Of a stretch of 64,000 bases of DNA, positions 1 through 8,144 are shown piece by piece. The stretch is from Agriterribacter humi (lineage in GTDB: Bacteria; Bacteroidota; Bacteroidia; Chitinophagales; Chitinophagaceae). The stretch spans positions 1 through 64,000 of the forward strand of contig NZ_VOHQ01000009.1 of the NCBI RefSeq assembly GCF_009192765.1. Reading direction: 5' to 3'. Below the pieces are notes generated by a model. The model made no database searches and had not been told where the DNA came from. It saw only the letters and a list, made by a program, of their open reading frames with translations. The position numbers were made by a program, and so were the translations under genes. Every line of letters starts with the position of its first letter. Position 1 is the stretch's first letter.

Positions 1-237
1 AAAAAGATAACCGATGCCCGCCTTTTGAATAGAATCAACAAAAAAGAAATCAGAATGAGGGCCTCGGCACCTCCCCAACTGCTCAAAATCGTCTCGAAAA
101 TAATCAGACCGCACTAAATCGGACAAGCCGGGTGCTTATTTTTGATATTTCTATTGTGTGTCTATGCTTCTATTGTGCCTATGTATTGAATTGCTTATAC
201 CACACATACACATCGGAGTAGTACATCATCACAAGTA

Positions 238-3087
238 TCAATGCGCTTCCAGCCAGTTCTCCCCTTCTCCTGCTTCGGCAACAACCGGCACAGCATTGGG
301 CAACAGCATAGCGGTTTGCATACATTCAATGATCAGTGCTTTTAATTCATTCGCTTCCTCTCTTACAGCATCAAAAATCAATTCATCATGTACCTGCAGG
401 ATCATTTTGCTCCGCATATTCTCCTTTTTTATTGCAGCATGCACTTTTTGCATGGCCAGTTTTATCATATCCGCCGCGCTGCCCTGGATAGGCGAATTGA
501 TGGCATTTCGCTCGGCAAATCCGCGCACTGTAAAATTGGATGAATTAATATCACGAAGCCAGCGCTTGCGTCCCATCAGCGTTTGTACATAGCCGTGCTC
601 GCGGGCAAAATTGATGGTATCATCCATATATTTCGTGATCCCTGCAAACTGCTTTTTATAATTGTCTATGATCTCCTTTGCTTCCGTGCGGCTGATGCCC
701 AGGTTATCAGCCAATCCAAATGCGCCCTGCCCGTAAATGATGCCAAAATTTACGCTCTTGGCTTTATACCGCTGTTCCTTTGTAACCGCTATTTCTTCAA
801 TGCTATATACTTTTGAGGCAGTAGCTGCATGAATGTCTTTGCCATTTCGGAATGCATCGCACATGGCAGGATCGCCGCTGATGGCAGCAACAATGCGCAG
901 TTCAATTTGCGAATAATCGGCAGAGAGTAATATATGTTTATCATCACGCGGCACAAAAGCTTTCCGTATTTCTCTTCCCCTTGCTGTACGCACCGGTATA
1001 TTTTGCAAATTGGGATTATTGCTCGCCAGCCTGCCGGTAACGGCCACTGCCTGCCCGTAGGTGGTATGTACCCTTCCCGTTTTACGGTTCACCATTTGGG
1101 GCAATGCATCCACATAGGTAGATTTTAATTTGGTCAGTTCGCGGTATGCTAAAATATCTTCCACAATTTTACTGGAGTGCGCCAATTTCAGCAACACATC
1201 CTCGCCTGTGGCATATTGCCCGGTTTTGGTTTTTTTCGCTTTAGGATCCAACTGTAGTTTTTCAAAAAGCACTTCTCCCAGTTGTTTGGGAGAGGACAGA
1301 TTAAACCGTACCCCCGCCTGCTCATATACATTTCCTTCCGCCTGCTTCGCCTCTCTATCCAATTCCGCTGAATACTGGTTTAAAAAACCGGTGTCAATCC
1401 TTACCCCCTCAAACTCCATATCAGCAAGCACTTTTACCAGGGGATTTTCTACTTCATAAAAAACCTTCTCTACATCTTTTGCCTTCAGTTCAGGCAACAG
1501 GGCCAGCTTCAACTGCAATGTTATATCCGCATCTTCAGCAGCATATTCTTTTATCCTTTCCAGCTCCACATCGCGCATATTGCCCTGTTGCTTGCCTTTT
1601 TTGCCAATCAGTTCTTCTATATGTACCGGTTCATAGCCCAGATACTGCGCACTCAGCATATCCATACCGCGCTTGCCATCAGGTTCAATTACATAATGGG
1701 CCAGCATGGTATCAAAAAGCGCTCCCTGTATTTCTATGCCATACCATTTTAAAACCAGCATATCGAATTTAATATTCTGGCCAACCCAGGTAATATCTTT
1801 TTTAGTAAAAAGCGGTTTAAAGTGACTGAGGATTGCATTTGTTTTTTCCCGGTCAGGAGAACAGGGGATATAATAAGCTTCGCCCGGCTTCCATGAAAAA
1901 CTCAACCCTACAAGTTCTGTATCATTGGCATCCAGTCCTGTTGTCTCTGTATCGAAACATATTTCTTTTTGCAACAATAATTTTGCTGCAAATGTTTTTA
2001 ACTCCTCCTCTTCCGTAATGGCGGTATAGGTATGTGGCGTGTTATGAATATTTTTACCTTCAGGTAAGCTTGTTAACGCTGCATCTTCACCTGTTTGCTT
2101 TTTTTCGGGAAAGGTGCTTACCGAAACTTCCTGAACATTGGTATTCCCGAAAAGGTCGGTTTGCACCGCGGTGATAGTAACTTTTTCACCCGCATTCCTG
2201 GCGGCAAGGGGCAATGTTTCTCCAAATATTCTTTGGGCTATTGTACGAAACTCAAGGCTGGTAAACACTTCCATCAGCAGTTCGCGGTTCCAGTCCTTTA
2301 GTTTAAAGTCTTCATCATGAAAAGTAACGGGCACATTCGTAATAATGGTAGCCAATTTTTTACTCAGTATGGCGGAGTCTTTTCCGTTCCTTATTTTTTC
2401 TCCCAGCGCACCTTTTATTTTATCCGCATTTTCAAGTATATTTTCCAAGGTTCCGTACTCGGCCAATAGTTTAGCGGCGGTTTTTTCACCTACACCCGCA
2501 ATACCCGGAATATTATCCACCGCATCGCCCATCAAACCCAATACGTCTATTACCTGTTCCACACTTTTAATGTTCCATTTGGCACATACTTCCTCCGGCC
2601 CCATTATTTCCACATCGCCGCCCTGGTAACCGGGTTTATAAATTTTTATTTTATCGCTTACCAACTGTCCGTAATCTTTATCCGGCGTTACCATAAATAC
2701 ATCATATCCTGCATTTGCAGCCTGTATGCTTAATGCGCCAATAATATCATCTGCTTCGTATCCGTCGAGTTCAATTACAGGAATATTAAACCCCTGTATA
2801 ATGCGTTTAATATCGGGCAAAGCGCTCAACAGGTCTTCCGGCGCCTCCTGCCGGTTGGCTTTGTATTCCGCAAAATCGGTATGCCGTTCAGTAGGTGCAT
2901 GCGTATCAAAGCACACGGCCATATGCGATGGTTTTTGATTGTTGATCAGTTCTACCAGTGTATTGGTAAACCCAAACTGGGCATTGGTATTACGCCCTTT
3001 TGAAGTAATGCGCGGATTGCGGATCAATGCATAATAAGCGCGAAAAACCAGCGCCATGGCATCCAGGAGAAATAGCTTTTTACTCAT
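238..3087 (-). CDS. polA: DNA polymerase I
   Basis: Replicative gap-filling and repair polymerase, 949 residues, typical full length. Three domains are visible in order. Residues 1-290 are the 5'-3' flap nuclease, with GYEADD near 109-114 and the H3TH segment near 180-208. Residues about 370-540 are a 3'-5' exonuclease whose DTE pair (D379, E381) and later acidic residues (YAAEDAD) are intact, so proofreading is probably active. The polymerase domain has motif A (SADYSQIE, D724), motif B (KAKSVNFGIIYGQG, about 775-788) and motif C (QVHDE, 898-902). The start is the only sensible ATG. A TACCTTAG box (3092-3099, minus) lies four bases before it, which resembles the Bacteroidota -7 element and suggests a very short leader. 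It is transcribed alone as far as can be seen. Identification is secure. Confidence 0.98.
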   Translation of the reverse strand: MSKKLFLLDAMALVFRAYYALIRNPRITSKGRNTNAQFGFTNTLVELINNQKPSHMAVCFDTHAPTERHTDFAEYKANRQEAPEDLLSALPDIKRIIQGFNIPVIELDGYEADDIIGALSIQAANAGYDVFMVTPDKDYGQLVSDKIKIYKPGYQGGDVEIMGPEEVCAKWNIKSVEQVIDVLGLMGDAVDNIPGIAGVGEKTAAKLLAEYGTLENILENADKIKGALGEKIRNGKDSAILSKKLATIITNVPVTFHDEDFKLKDWNRELLMEVFTSLEFRTIAQRIFGETLPLAARNAGEKVTITAVQTDLFGNTNVQEVSVSTFPEKKQTGEDAALTSLPEGKNIHNTPHTYTAITEEEELKTFAAKLLLQKEICFDTETTGLDANDTELVGLSFSWKPGEAYYIPCSPDREKTNAILSHFKPLFTKKDITWVGQNIKFDMLVLKWYGIEIQGALFDTMLAHYVIEPDGKRGMDMLSAQYLGYEPVHIEELIGKKGKQQGNMRDVELERIKEYAAEDADITLQLKLALLPELKAKDVEKVFYEVENPLVKVLADMEFEGVRIDTGFLNQYSAELDREAKQAEGNVYEQAGVRFNLSSPKQLGEVLFEKLQLDPKAKKTKTGQYATGEDVLLKLAHSSKIVEDILAYRELTKLKSTYVDALPQMVNRKTGRVHTTYGQAVAVTGRLASNNPNLQNIPVRTARGREIRKAFVPRDDKHILLSADYSQIELRIVAAISGDPAMCDAFRNGKDIHAATASKVYSIEEIAVTKEQRYKAKSVNFGIIYGQGAFGLADNLGISRTEAKEIIDNYKKQFAGITKYMDDTINFAREHGYVQTLMGRKRWLRDINSSNFTVRGFAERNAINSPIQGSAADMIKLAMQKVHAAIKKENMRSKMILQVHDELIFDAVREEANELKALIIECMQTAMLLPNAVPVVAEAGEGENWLEAH

Positions 3088-3108
3088 GCCGCTAAGGTAA
3101 TTGTTTTG

Positions 3109-3400
3109 GATTTGAGATTTGAGATTTATGCAGGTTACAAGTTCCAGGTTGCAGGTCCAGGAAGATCCGTTTTAATGTGAGCTTATCGTTTGGGGCTATC
3201 AGCGATCAGCCTTCAGCTATCAGGTGAGTAACTACTAATGATAGGATAATATTCCTTCTGTACTGCTCATAGCTAATTGCTGATAGCTGACAGTCCTCGA
3301 TTCTTAGTGCTTTACGGCTATCAGGGGAGTAACTACCAATGATAGGATAATATTCCTTCTTTGCTCTGCTCATAGCTGACCGCTGATGGCTGATGGCTCA
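3109..3400. repeat. Composite intergenic repeat block with two core copies
   Basis: No gene is seen between polA and the esterase. The stretch starts with a short tandem TTTGAGAT motif. It then carries two similar ~95-base units, each with CTATCAG, GAGTAACTAC and the core AATGATAGGATAATATTCCT (cores at 3231-3259 and 3332-3360). Both are followed by a CTGCTCATAGCT segment and by GCTGATAGCTGA-like words that are partly complementary to the start of the unit, so each unit could fold. Related cores occur at 13.3, 17.7 and 24.5 kb. It looks like a dispersed non-coding repeat, not an insertion sequence, since no transposase is inside. Confidence 0.75.
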
Positions 3401-3403
3401 CCC

Positions 3404-4132
3404 CTAAAACCTTGTTCCCAAAAAATGAGGCAGCATTTTGCGCCAGGTGGGCCAGTCGTGGGTAATATCTTCACCCCATATATCCAGCTCATGCGGAATC
3501 CCTTTATCGTGCAGTACACCCGAAAACCTCCTGTTGGCCTGCGGATCTTCATAAGCGCCGCTGCCTGTTGCTATAATAATTTTCCCTGCTCTTATCCGGC
3601 TGAGATACCAGTCATCTGTAAGATTGGGAATATAGTGTATGGGTGAATTGTAGTAAACCTGCTCATCGTAATATCCCTTTGTATATTCTGTAAGATCATA
3701 CACCCCGCTCATGGCTATAGCTCCGTTAATGAGGTCGGGACGTTTTAAAAACAAATTCATGGAATGCAGCGCGCCAAAAGATGCGCCACTTATGATCACC
3801 GGAGCATCCCACGACGTATGATTTTTAACAAAAGGTATTACTTCATTAAAAACATATTCATTAAACTGGTTGTGCCGTATTCCTTTATGTGCCCCTTCCA
3901 TGTCATTATGTAACCAGCTTTCGTTATTGATACTATTTATAGAGAATACTTTTATTTTGCCCTGGTTAATAAAAGGCGCAATGGCATCAATCAATCCAAA
4001 ACGTTCGTACTCTAAGTAATCTGCTCCGGCTGTTGGTACCAGCAATAAGGTGAAGCCGTAATGTCCGTATGCAGCTATTGGCATTTCTTTTCCAAGGGCA
4101 TGACTAAACCAGGAAGTGAGCTCTTTCTTCAT
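3404..4132 (-). CDS. Esterase-family alpha/beta hydrolase
   Basis: 242-residue protein of the putative esterase family (PF00756 type, as in esterase D and antigen 85). The nucleophile elbow is G-A-S-F-G with Ser at residue 118, preceded by the hydrophobic strand PVIIS; a late DITHDW segment offers the catalytic His and an acidic partner. An N-terminal VPTAGADYLEYERFG segment is where this family forms the oxyanion hole. There is no signal peptide, so it is probably cytoplasmic; the substrate cannot be told. It begins 74 bases after parA ends, both on the minus strand, without an obvious functional link. Family is fairly sure, substrate unknown. Confidence 0.8.
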   Translation of the reverse strand: MKKELTSWFSHALGKEMPIAAYGHYGFTLLLVPTAGADYLEYERFGLIDAIAPFINQGKIKVFSINSINNESWLHNDMEGAHKGIRHNQFNEYVFNEVIPFVKNHTSWDAPVIISGASFGALHSMNLFLKRPDLINGAIAMSGVYDLTEYTKGYYDEQVYYNSPIHYIPNLTDDWYLSRIRAGKIIIATGSGAYEDPQANRRFSGVLHDKGIPHELDIWGEDITHDWPTWRKMLPHFLGTRF

Positions 4133-4206
4133 ACGATTGGTATTGTGTTAGAAATGTAACTTCATTCGTAAAAATGTAATACTCAGCTTCCGAACTATTT
4201 TCCGCA

Positions 4207-4950
4207 TTATTCCAGTACCCCCTCCTTTATTTCCGTCCACAGATCCCTGTAGCACTGCGCTGCATAACCCGACCGGGCATATGCTTCAACAGGCGCTTTG
4301 TGTATGCCCATTTTTTCCACGTCGGAAAGATAAGGGATATAGTTTCCAAAAAACCTTTTGTCTTTATATAATGTTTCCATGATCTCATTGTGCATATTCT
4401 TTCTCAGGTCAACCATGGTAAAAAAGCACATCATCTTAGAAAGATCAATACTCTTTTCTTTAAAATAATCCTTTACCATATTGTAGGTACGAATGGAAAG
4501 TGTGGTTGGAATAACGGGCATCAGTACAATATCGGCAGCATTAAAAATATTTTCAGATAATACGGAAAACCCCGGCGGACAGTCCATGAACACAAAATCA
4601 TATGTTTTGTTTAATGGCTGAAGAATGGTTTTCAATCTTTTCTTTGACGACTTCATTTCTTCCGTGATCACATCAAAGCTTTTAGCGGAAAGATCGGCCG
4701 GAATAATATCTAAGTTCTCATAGTCCGTAGCCATAACCGCCTCTTCCAGGTCGGCATCTTTTTCAATTAATTTTTTGATGCCCCCTTTATGTTTGGGTTT
4801 GGACTGGTAATAAAAACTGGAGGATCCCTGCGGGTCAATATCCCAAAGCAGGGTTTTATAGCCATCCTGTGCGGCCAAATAAGCAAAATTTACGCAGGAG
4901 GCCGTTTTGCCCACACCTCCCTTTAAATTGTATAGTGCAATGGTAACCAT
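4207..4950 (-). CDS. ParA/Soj-family ATPase (orphan)
   Basis: 247-residue MinD/ParA-type P-loop ATPase. It opens with the deviant Walker A KGGVGKT (residues 10-16, with the signature Lys), has the switch I-like DIDPQGSSS and the Walker B-type FMDCPPG near the middle, and ends without a membrane-targeting helix. This family segregates DNA or positions large complexes, usually with a ParB or other partner encoded next door. No ParB or centromere-like repeat array is seen nearby, so its cargo is open. It lies at the edge of the 5-8 kb accessory island and may be part of it. Family assignment is firm; role is inference. Confidence 0.88.
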   Translation of the reverse strand: MVTIALYNLKGGVGKTASCVNFAYLAAQDGYKTLLWDIDPQGSSSFYYQSKPKHKGGIKKLIEKDADLEEAVMATDYENLDIIPADLSAKSFDVITEEMKSSKKRLKTILQPLNKTYDFVFMDCPPGFSVLSENIFNAADIVLMPVIPTTLSIRTYNMVKDYFKEKSIDLSKMMCFFTMVDLRKNMHNEIMETLYKDKRFFGNYIPYLSDVEKMGIHKAPVEAYARSGYAAQCYRDLWTEIKEGVLE

Positions 4951-5114
4951 ACAATGAATATATAATTTTTTAGCTATTGATGGAAAGAGCGGAGGGAATT
5001 ATTGCCTGTACTGCTATATTTCGCAACATTTTTTGCGGATAAAATACCCGGTATATTGAAATATCTATGCTAAATATCTTAGCTTAGCAATAATAAAGCG
5101 GTAAGGCAGGAAGC

Positions 5115-5432
5115 ATGGCAGATGTGCATACCAAAGAAGTCAGGAGCTATAATATGAGCCAAATCCGGCCAAAAAACACAAGACCGGAGTTAGTAGTTCG
5201 TAAATATTTATTTGCAAAGGGGTTTAGATACAGACTGCACAGTAAAAATTTACCCGGCAGACCGGATATAGTGCTGCCAAAGTATAGAACCGTCATATTT
5301 GTTCATGGATGTTTTTGGCATGGACATGAAGGGTGTAAATATTTTGTAGTACCAAAAACCAAAACAGAATGGTGGTTAAACAAAATTGCCAGAAACAAAC
5401 AACTGGTTCAACCGCTTATGAAGGCTGCTTAA
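5115..5432 (+). pseudogene. vsr: Truncated Vsr mismatch endonuclease
   Basis: The first ~95 residues match the very short patch repair endonuclease closely, including numbering: D51 (GRPDIV), H64, C66, H69 and H71 in VHGCFWHGH, C74, then the WWLNKIARN segment. E. coli Vsr has 156 residues and continues with a helix and a strand carrying the last zinc ligand (Cys117, in VWEC). Here the reading frame ends after 105 residues in an unrelated tail (KQLVQPLMKAA), so the C-terminal part with that cysteine is gone. It nicks T:G mismatches made by deamination of 5-methylcytosine and normally sits beside a cytosine methyltransferase; none is present. I read it as a broken remnant, although residual activity cannot be excluded. 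Confidence 0.8.
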
Positions 5433-5459
5433 ATATACTTTTTGTCAAAAACAATTATA

Positions 5460-5621
5460 ATGAAAAAAGCGGAATTTAATATAACTATTGAAGAACTTTC
5501 AGAGAGATACAAAAACTATCAGCATCAGGTTGAATTGAGAACTTTGGACAATTCCCCTTTTATTGTTTAAACAGATATTGGAGTTATTAAAATAACATCC
5601 ATTTTCGAAGATAAAGAATAA
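5460..5621 (+). pseudogene. Small ORF interrupted by an in-frame stop
   Basis: An ATG at 5460 opens a 36-codon frame (begins MKKAEFNITIEELSERYKNY) that stops at TAA 5568-5570. The same frame continues open for 16 more codons (ends VIKITSIFEDKE) to a double stop at 5619-5624, directly before the ATG of the next gene at 5625. The tail has ordinary protein composition and perfect operon spacing, so the simplest reading is a ~53-residue gene broken by one nonsense mutation, for instance CAA to TAA. I do not recognise the family. Its position suggests a small partner or regulator of the nuclease-helicase downstream. Confidence 0.5.
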
Positions 5622-5624
5622 TAA

Positions 5625-7601
5625 ATGCTGAATTACTACTTTAAAGACACGATAGAATCTTTTCTACTAAAAAGCACCGAAGAAATAATTGGTTTGATTA
5701 CCATGGCAAATCAGTTTGATTCTACGTCTAATCAAAATAAATCATGGGAACAACAAATACCTATTCTGAAAAGTGCTCTTAACGGTTATAGCGGAACAAT
5801 ATTTTTCGAATTTTCTGTACCGAGAATGGGTAAGAGAATAGATTCTCTTGTAATTGTGGATAATGTTGTCTTTGTAATAGAATTTAAAGTTGGAGAAAAC
5901 AGGTTTCTTTATTATCAAATTGAACAGGTTTGGGATTATGCACTTGACTTGAAAAATTTTCATAAACCGAGTCACAATTTAATATTAGCACCAGTACTAG
6001 TTGCAAGCGAATCAAAGAAATCTTTTATTGAAATTATAACAACATCGCATAATGACAATTTGATATTGCCGATAAAAACAAATAAGGAAGATTTAAAGGA
6101 GGCAATTAAAAGCACATTAATATTTTTTTCTGAGACAGAAATTATTAACGTTGATGAATATGCAAAAGGAAGTTATTCACCAACTCCAACCATTATAGAA
6201 GCAGCTATTTATCTTTTCAATAATCATTCTGTTGAAGAAATTACGAGAAGCGATGCTGCAGCAATAAACTTGACCACCACGACTTCTGCCATTTCTGAAA
6301 TAATTGATTTTGCCAAGTTGAACAGGAAGAAAATAATATGTTTTGTCACAGGGGTCCCGGGTTCTGGAAAAACTCTTGTTGGATTAAAAGTTGCAACTTC
6401 TCATTTGGATGCAGAGAAAGGAAATGCCAGTGTCTATTTATCGGGGAATGGACCTTTAGTTGCAGTATTGCAAGAAGCTTTGACGAGAGATAAAGTTAGA
6501 AGAGAGCAGGAAATTGGAAATAAATTATCTAAAGGCAGAGCTAAAGAAAGTGTCAAGGCTTTTATACAAATTATCCATCATTACAGAGATGCTTATTTAG
6601 TGGATCCAAGCCCGCCTTATGATCACGTTGCAATTTTCGATGAAGCACAAAGGGCATGGGATAAGGAGCAAACGGTTAAATTCATGATGCAGAAAAAAAA
6701 TCAACCGCAGTTTGATTACTCTGAACCAGAATTTCTTATTTCATGTCTCGACAGACATAAAGATTGGGCTGTCATAGTTTGCCTGGTAGGCGGAGGACAA
6801 GAAATAAATACAGGTGAAGCTGGAATATCGGAATGGTTAAAAGCTATTCATAATCGATTTCAAGAGTGGGAAGTTAATATTTCATCAAACCTAATCGATA
6901 CAGAATACTCAGCAATTGATGCAATTAAAATATTGCAAGAAAAATGTAAGGTAAATTTTAATGATGCCTTGCATCTTTCAGTTTCAATGCGTTCATTCAG
7001 AGCGGAAAACCTTTCTTTATTCGTCAAAAACCTTTTAGACCTGAATATTGGAGAGGCGAAAAATATTCTACTAAACATTTCAGAAAACTACCCCATCGTT
7101 CTAACAAGAGATTTGACCAAAGCAAAAAAATGGTTAAAGGAAAAAGCAAGAGGAAGTGAGAGATATGGAATGATAGTTTCTTCGCAAGCACAACGATTAA
7201 AACCTTTTGCAATTGACGTTAAGTCTCCAATGAATCCAGTGAATTGGTTTTTAGATGATAAAGATGATGTTCGTTCTTCATTTTATTTGGAGGATGTTGC
7301 AACTGAATATAAGGTTCAGGGTCTTGAACTTGATTGGGTCTGCGTTACATGGGATGGAGATTTGAGATATTCGGAAAATGGCTGGAAGCCATTCTCGTTT
7401 TCAGGCAATAAATGGCAAAACATTCATAAAGAAGAACGAAAAAGGTACTTAGTTAATGCTTATAGAGTACTCTTAACAAGAGCCCGGCAAGGTATGGTAA
7501 TTGTAGTTCCTGAAGGGAATATTGAAGACCACACAAGAAAAGCGGAATACTATGACCCAACATATAACTATTTAAAAACTCTTGGCATTAATACCCTATA
7601 A
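5625..7601 (+). CDS. PD-(D/E)XK nuclease-DUF2075 helicase fusion, probable defence protein
   Basis: 658 residues, not membrane-bound. The N-terminal ~130 residues carry a nuclease-like pattern: D73 in KRIDSLVIV, followed by the strand VVFVIEFKVG with E86 and K88, the D...ExK arrangement of PD-(D/E)XK enzymes. Residues ~235-640 are a superfamily 1 ATPase of the DUF2075 type: Walker A GVPGSGKT (243-250), Walker B FDEAQRAWD (338-346), and the terminal YRVLLTRARQGM motif (about 614-625) that contains the arginine finger region. Related nuclease-helicase fusions are found in phage-defence islands. It starts one base after the broken small ORF. Its codons look more A+T-rich than the flanking repair genes, consistent with transfer. 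The domain reading is good; a defence role is inference. Confidence 0.82.
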   Translation: MLNYYFKDTIESFLLKSTEEIIGLITMANQFDSTSNQNKSWEQQIPILKSALNGYSGTIFFEFSVPRMGKRIDSLVIVDNVVFVIEFKVGENRFLYYQIEQVWDYALDLKNFHKPSHNLILAPVLVASESKKSFIEIITTSHNDNLILPIKTNKEDLKEAIKSTLIFFSETEIINVDEYAKGSYSPTPTIIEAAIYLFNNHSVEEITRSDAAAINLTTTTSAISEIIDFAKLNRKKIICFVTGVPGSGKTLVGLKVATSHLDAEKGNASVYLSGNGPLVAVLQEALTRDKVRREQEIGNKLSKGRAKESVKAFIQIIHHYRDAYLVDPSPPYDHVAIFDEAQRAWDKEQTVKFMMQKKNQPQFDYSEPEFLISCLDRHKDWAVIVCLVGGGQEINTGEAGISEWLKAIHNRFQEWEVNISSNLIDTEYSAIDAIKILQEKCKVNFNDALHLSVSMRSFRAENLSLFVKNLLDLNIGEAKNILLNISENYPIVLTRDLTKAKKWLKEKARGSERYGMIVSSQAQRLKPFAIDVKSPMNPVNWFLDDKDDVRSSFYLEDVATEYKVQGLELDWVCVTWDGDLRYSENGWKPFSFSGNKWQNIHKEERKRYLVNAYRVLLTRARQGMVIVVPEGNIEDHTRKAEYYDPTYNYLKTLGINTL

Positions 7602-8144
7602 ATTCAGAAGATATTTATAAGATTAAACCAGTATTCCGGAGGCATTGCGTATAATAGAATATTAGGAAAAAAGAACAGAACATTCGCACCGTTGTTAGTG
7701 TTTGTGAGAGCGGCTAAGTGAGCTGGCATCACCAACCCGTCCGATCTCTTTTGTTGTTGGTCTCTTATACACGGCACAAGAAGCCCATCACTCTTTTCCT
7801 GCACCTCATTCTTGCGCCAAAACATGGCTGACCGGGCAAAAGTAGTAGGCTTAAAAAGCAGGGCGAGTGAAATTTTGAATAAGAAAAGAAAATTGTCTAT
7901 AGATATGATACGTCAGTTACACGACATGTTAGAGATACCTACCGATGTATTGATACAGGCTTATTGACAAAGCATAAACGCCCAACACCAGCCGCAAGGT
8001 TGCCAACCTTCAACACCTACTTATAAACTGAAGTTTGGCGGATATAATGAAATGAGGATTTGGCGGATAAATGGCAGATATAATGTTAAATATTGAATTG
8101 CACTGATTGCAACAGATCAAAAAACAAGCGCTTAGTCGTGAGGA
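7602..8144. other. Intergenic junk between the nuclease-helicase and uvrB
   Basis: No complete gene is supported in these ~540 bases. It holds the tail of an antitoxin gene (listed separately), a perfect inverted repeat AAGGTTG-C-CAACCTT at 7996-8010, and a short direct repeat of TTTGGCGGATA at about 8034 and 8069. A 73-codon minus-strand frame at 7604-7825 has internally repeated, low-complexity composition (KSDGL...RSDGL) and resembles nothing; I regard it as chance. The mixture of fragments marks the right edge of the accessory island. Confidence 0.5.
7824..7967 (+). pseudogene. C-terminal remnant of a HigA-type HTH antitoxin
   Basis: A 47-codon frame containing GLKSRASEILNKKRKLSIDM and ending IPTDVLIQAY. 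The KSRASEILNKKRKLS segment matches the recognition-helix region and the M-I-R-x-L-H helix matches the C-terminal dimer part of HigA/HTH_3 antitoxins, which typically read SRVSEVLNxKRxLSxxMIRxLHxxLGIPxxxL. The first half of the HTH domain is absent: upstream of the ATG the frame stays open but no longer looks like the family. No HigB toxin is present. It is therefore a decayed antitoxin tail, a common occupant of variable islands. Confidence 0.7.

Noticed and set aside
1-157. Several open frames at the left edge, both strands
   Set aside because: Three frames are open but none has a credible start followed by recognisable protein; too short to support a partial gene.
7604-7825. 73-codon minus frame beside the nuclease-helicase
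   Set aside because: Repetitive composition, no family, no start signal, and it covers the head of the antitoxin remnant on the other strand.
7975-8045. attC-like recombination site
   Set aside because: GCCCAAC fits one core box, but the matching GTTRRRY box is imperfect (GTTTGGC) and no integrase is nearby; kept only as a low-interest note.
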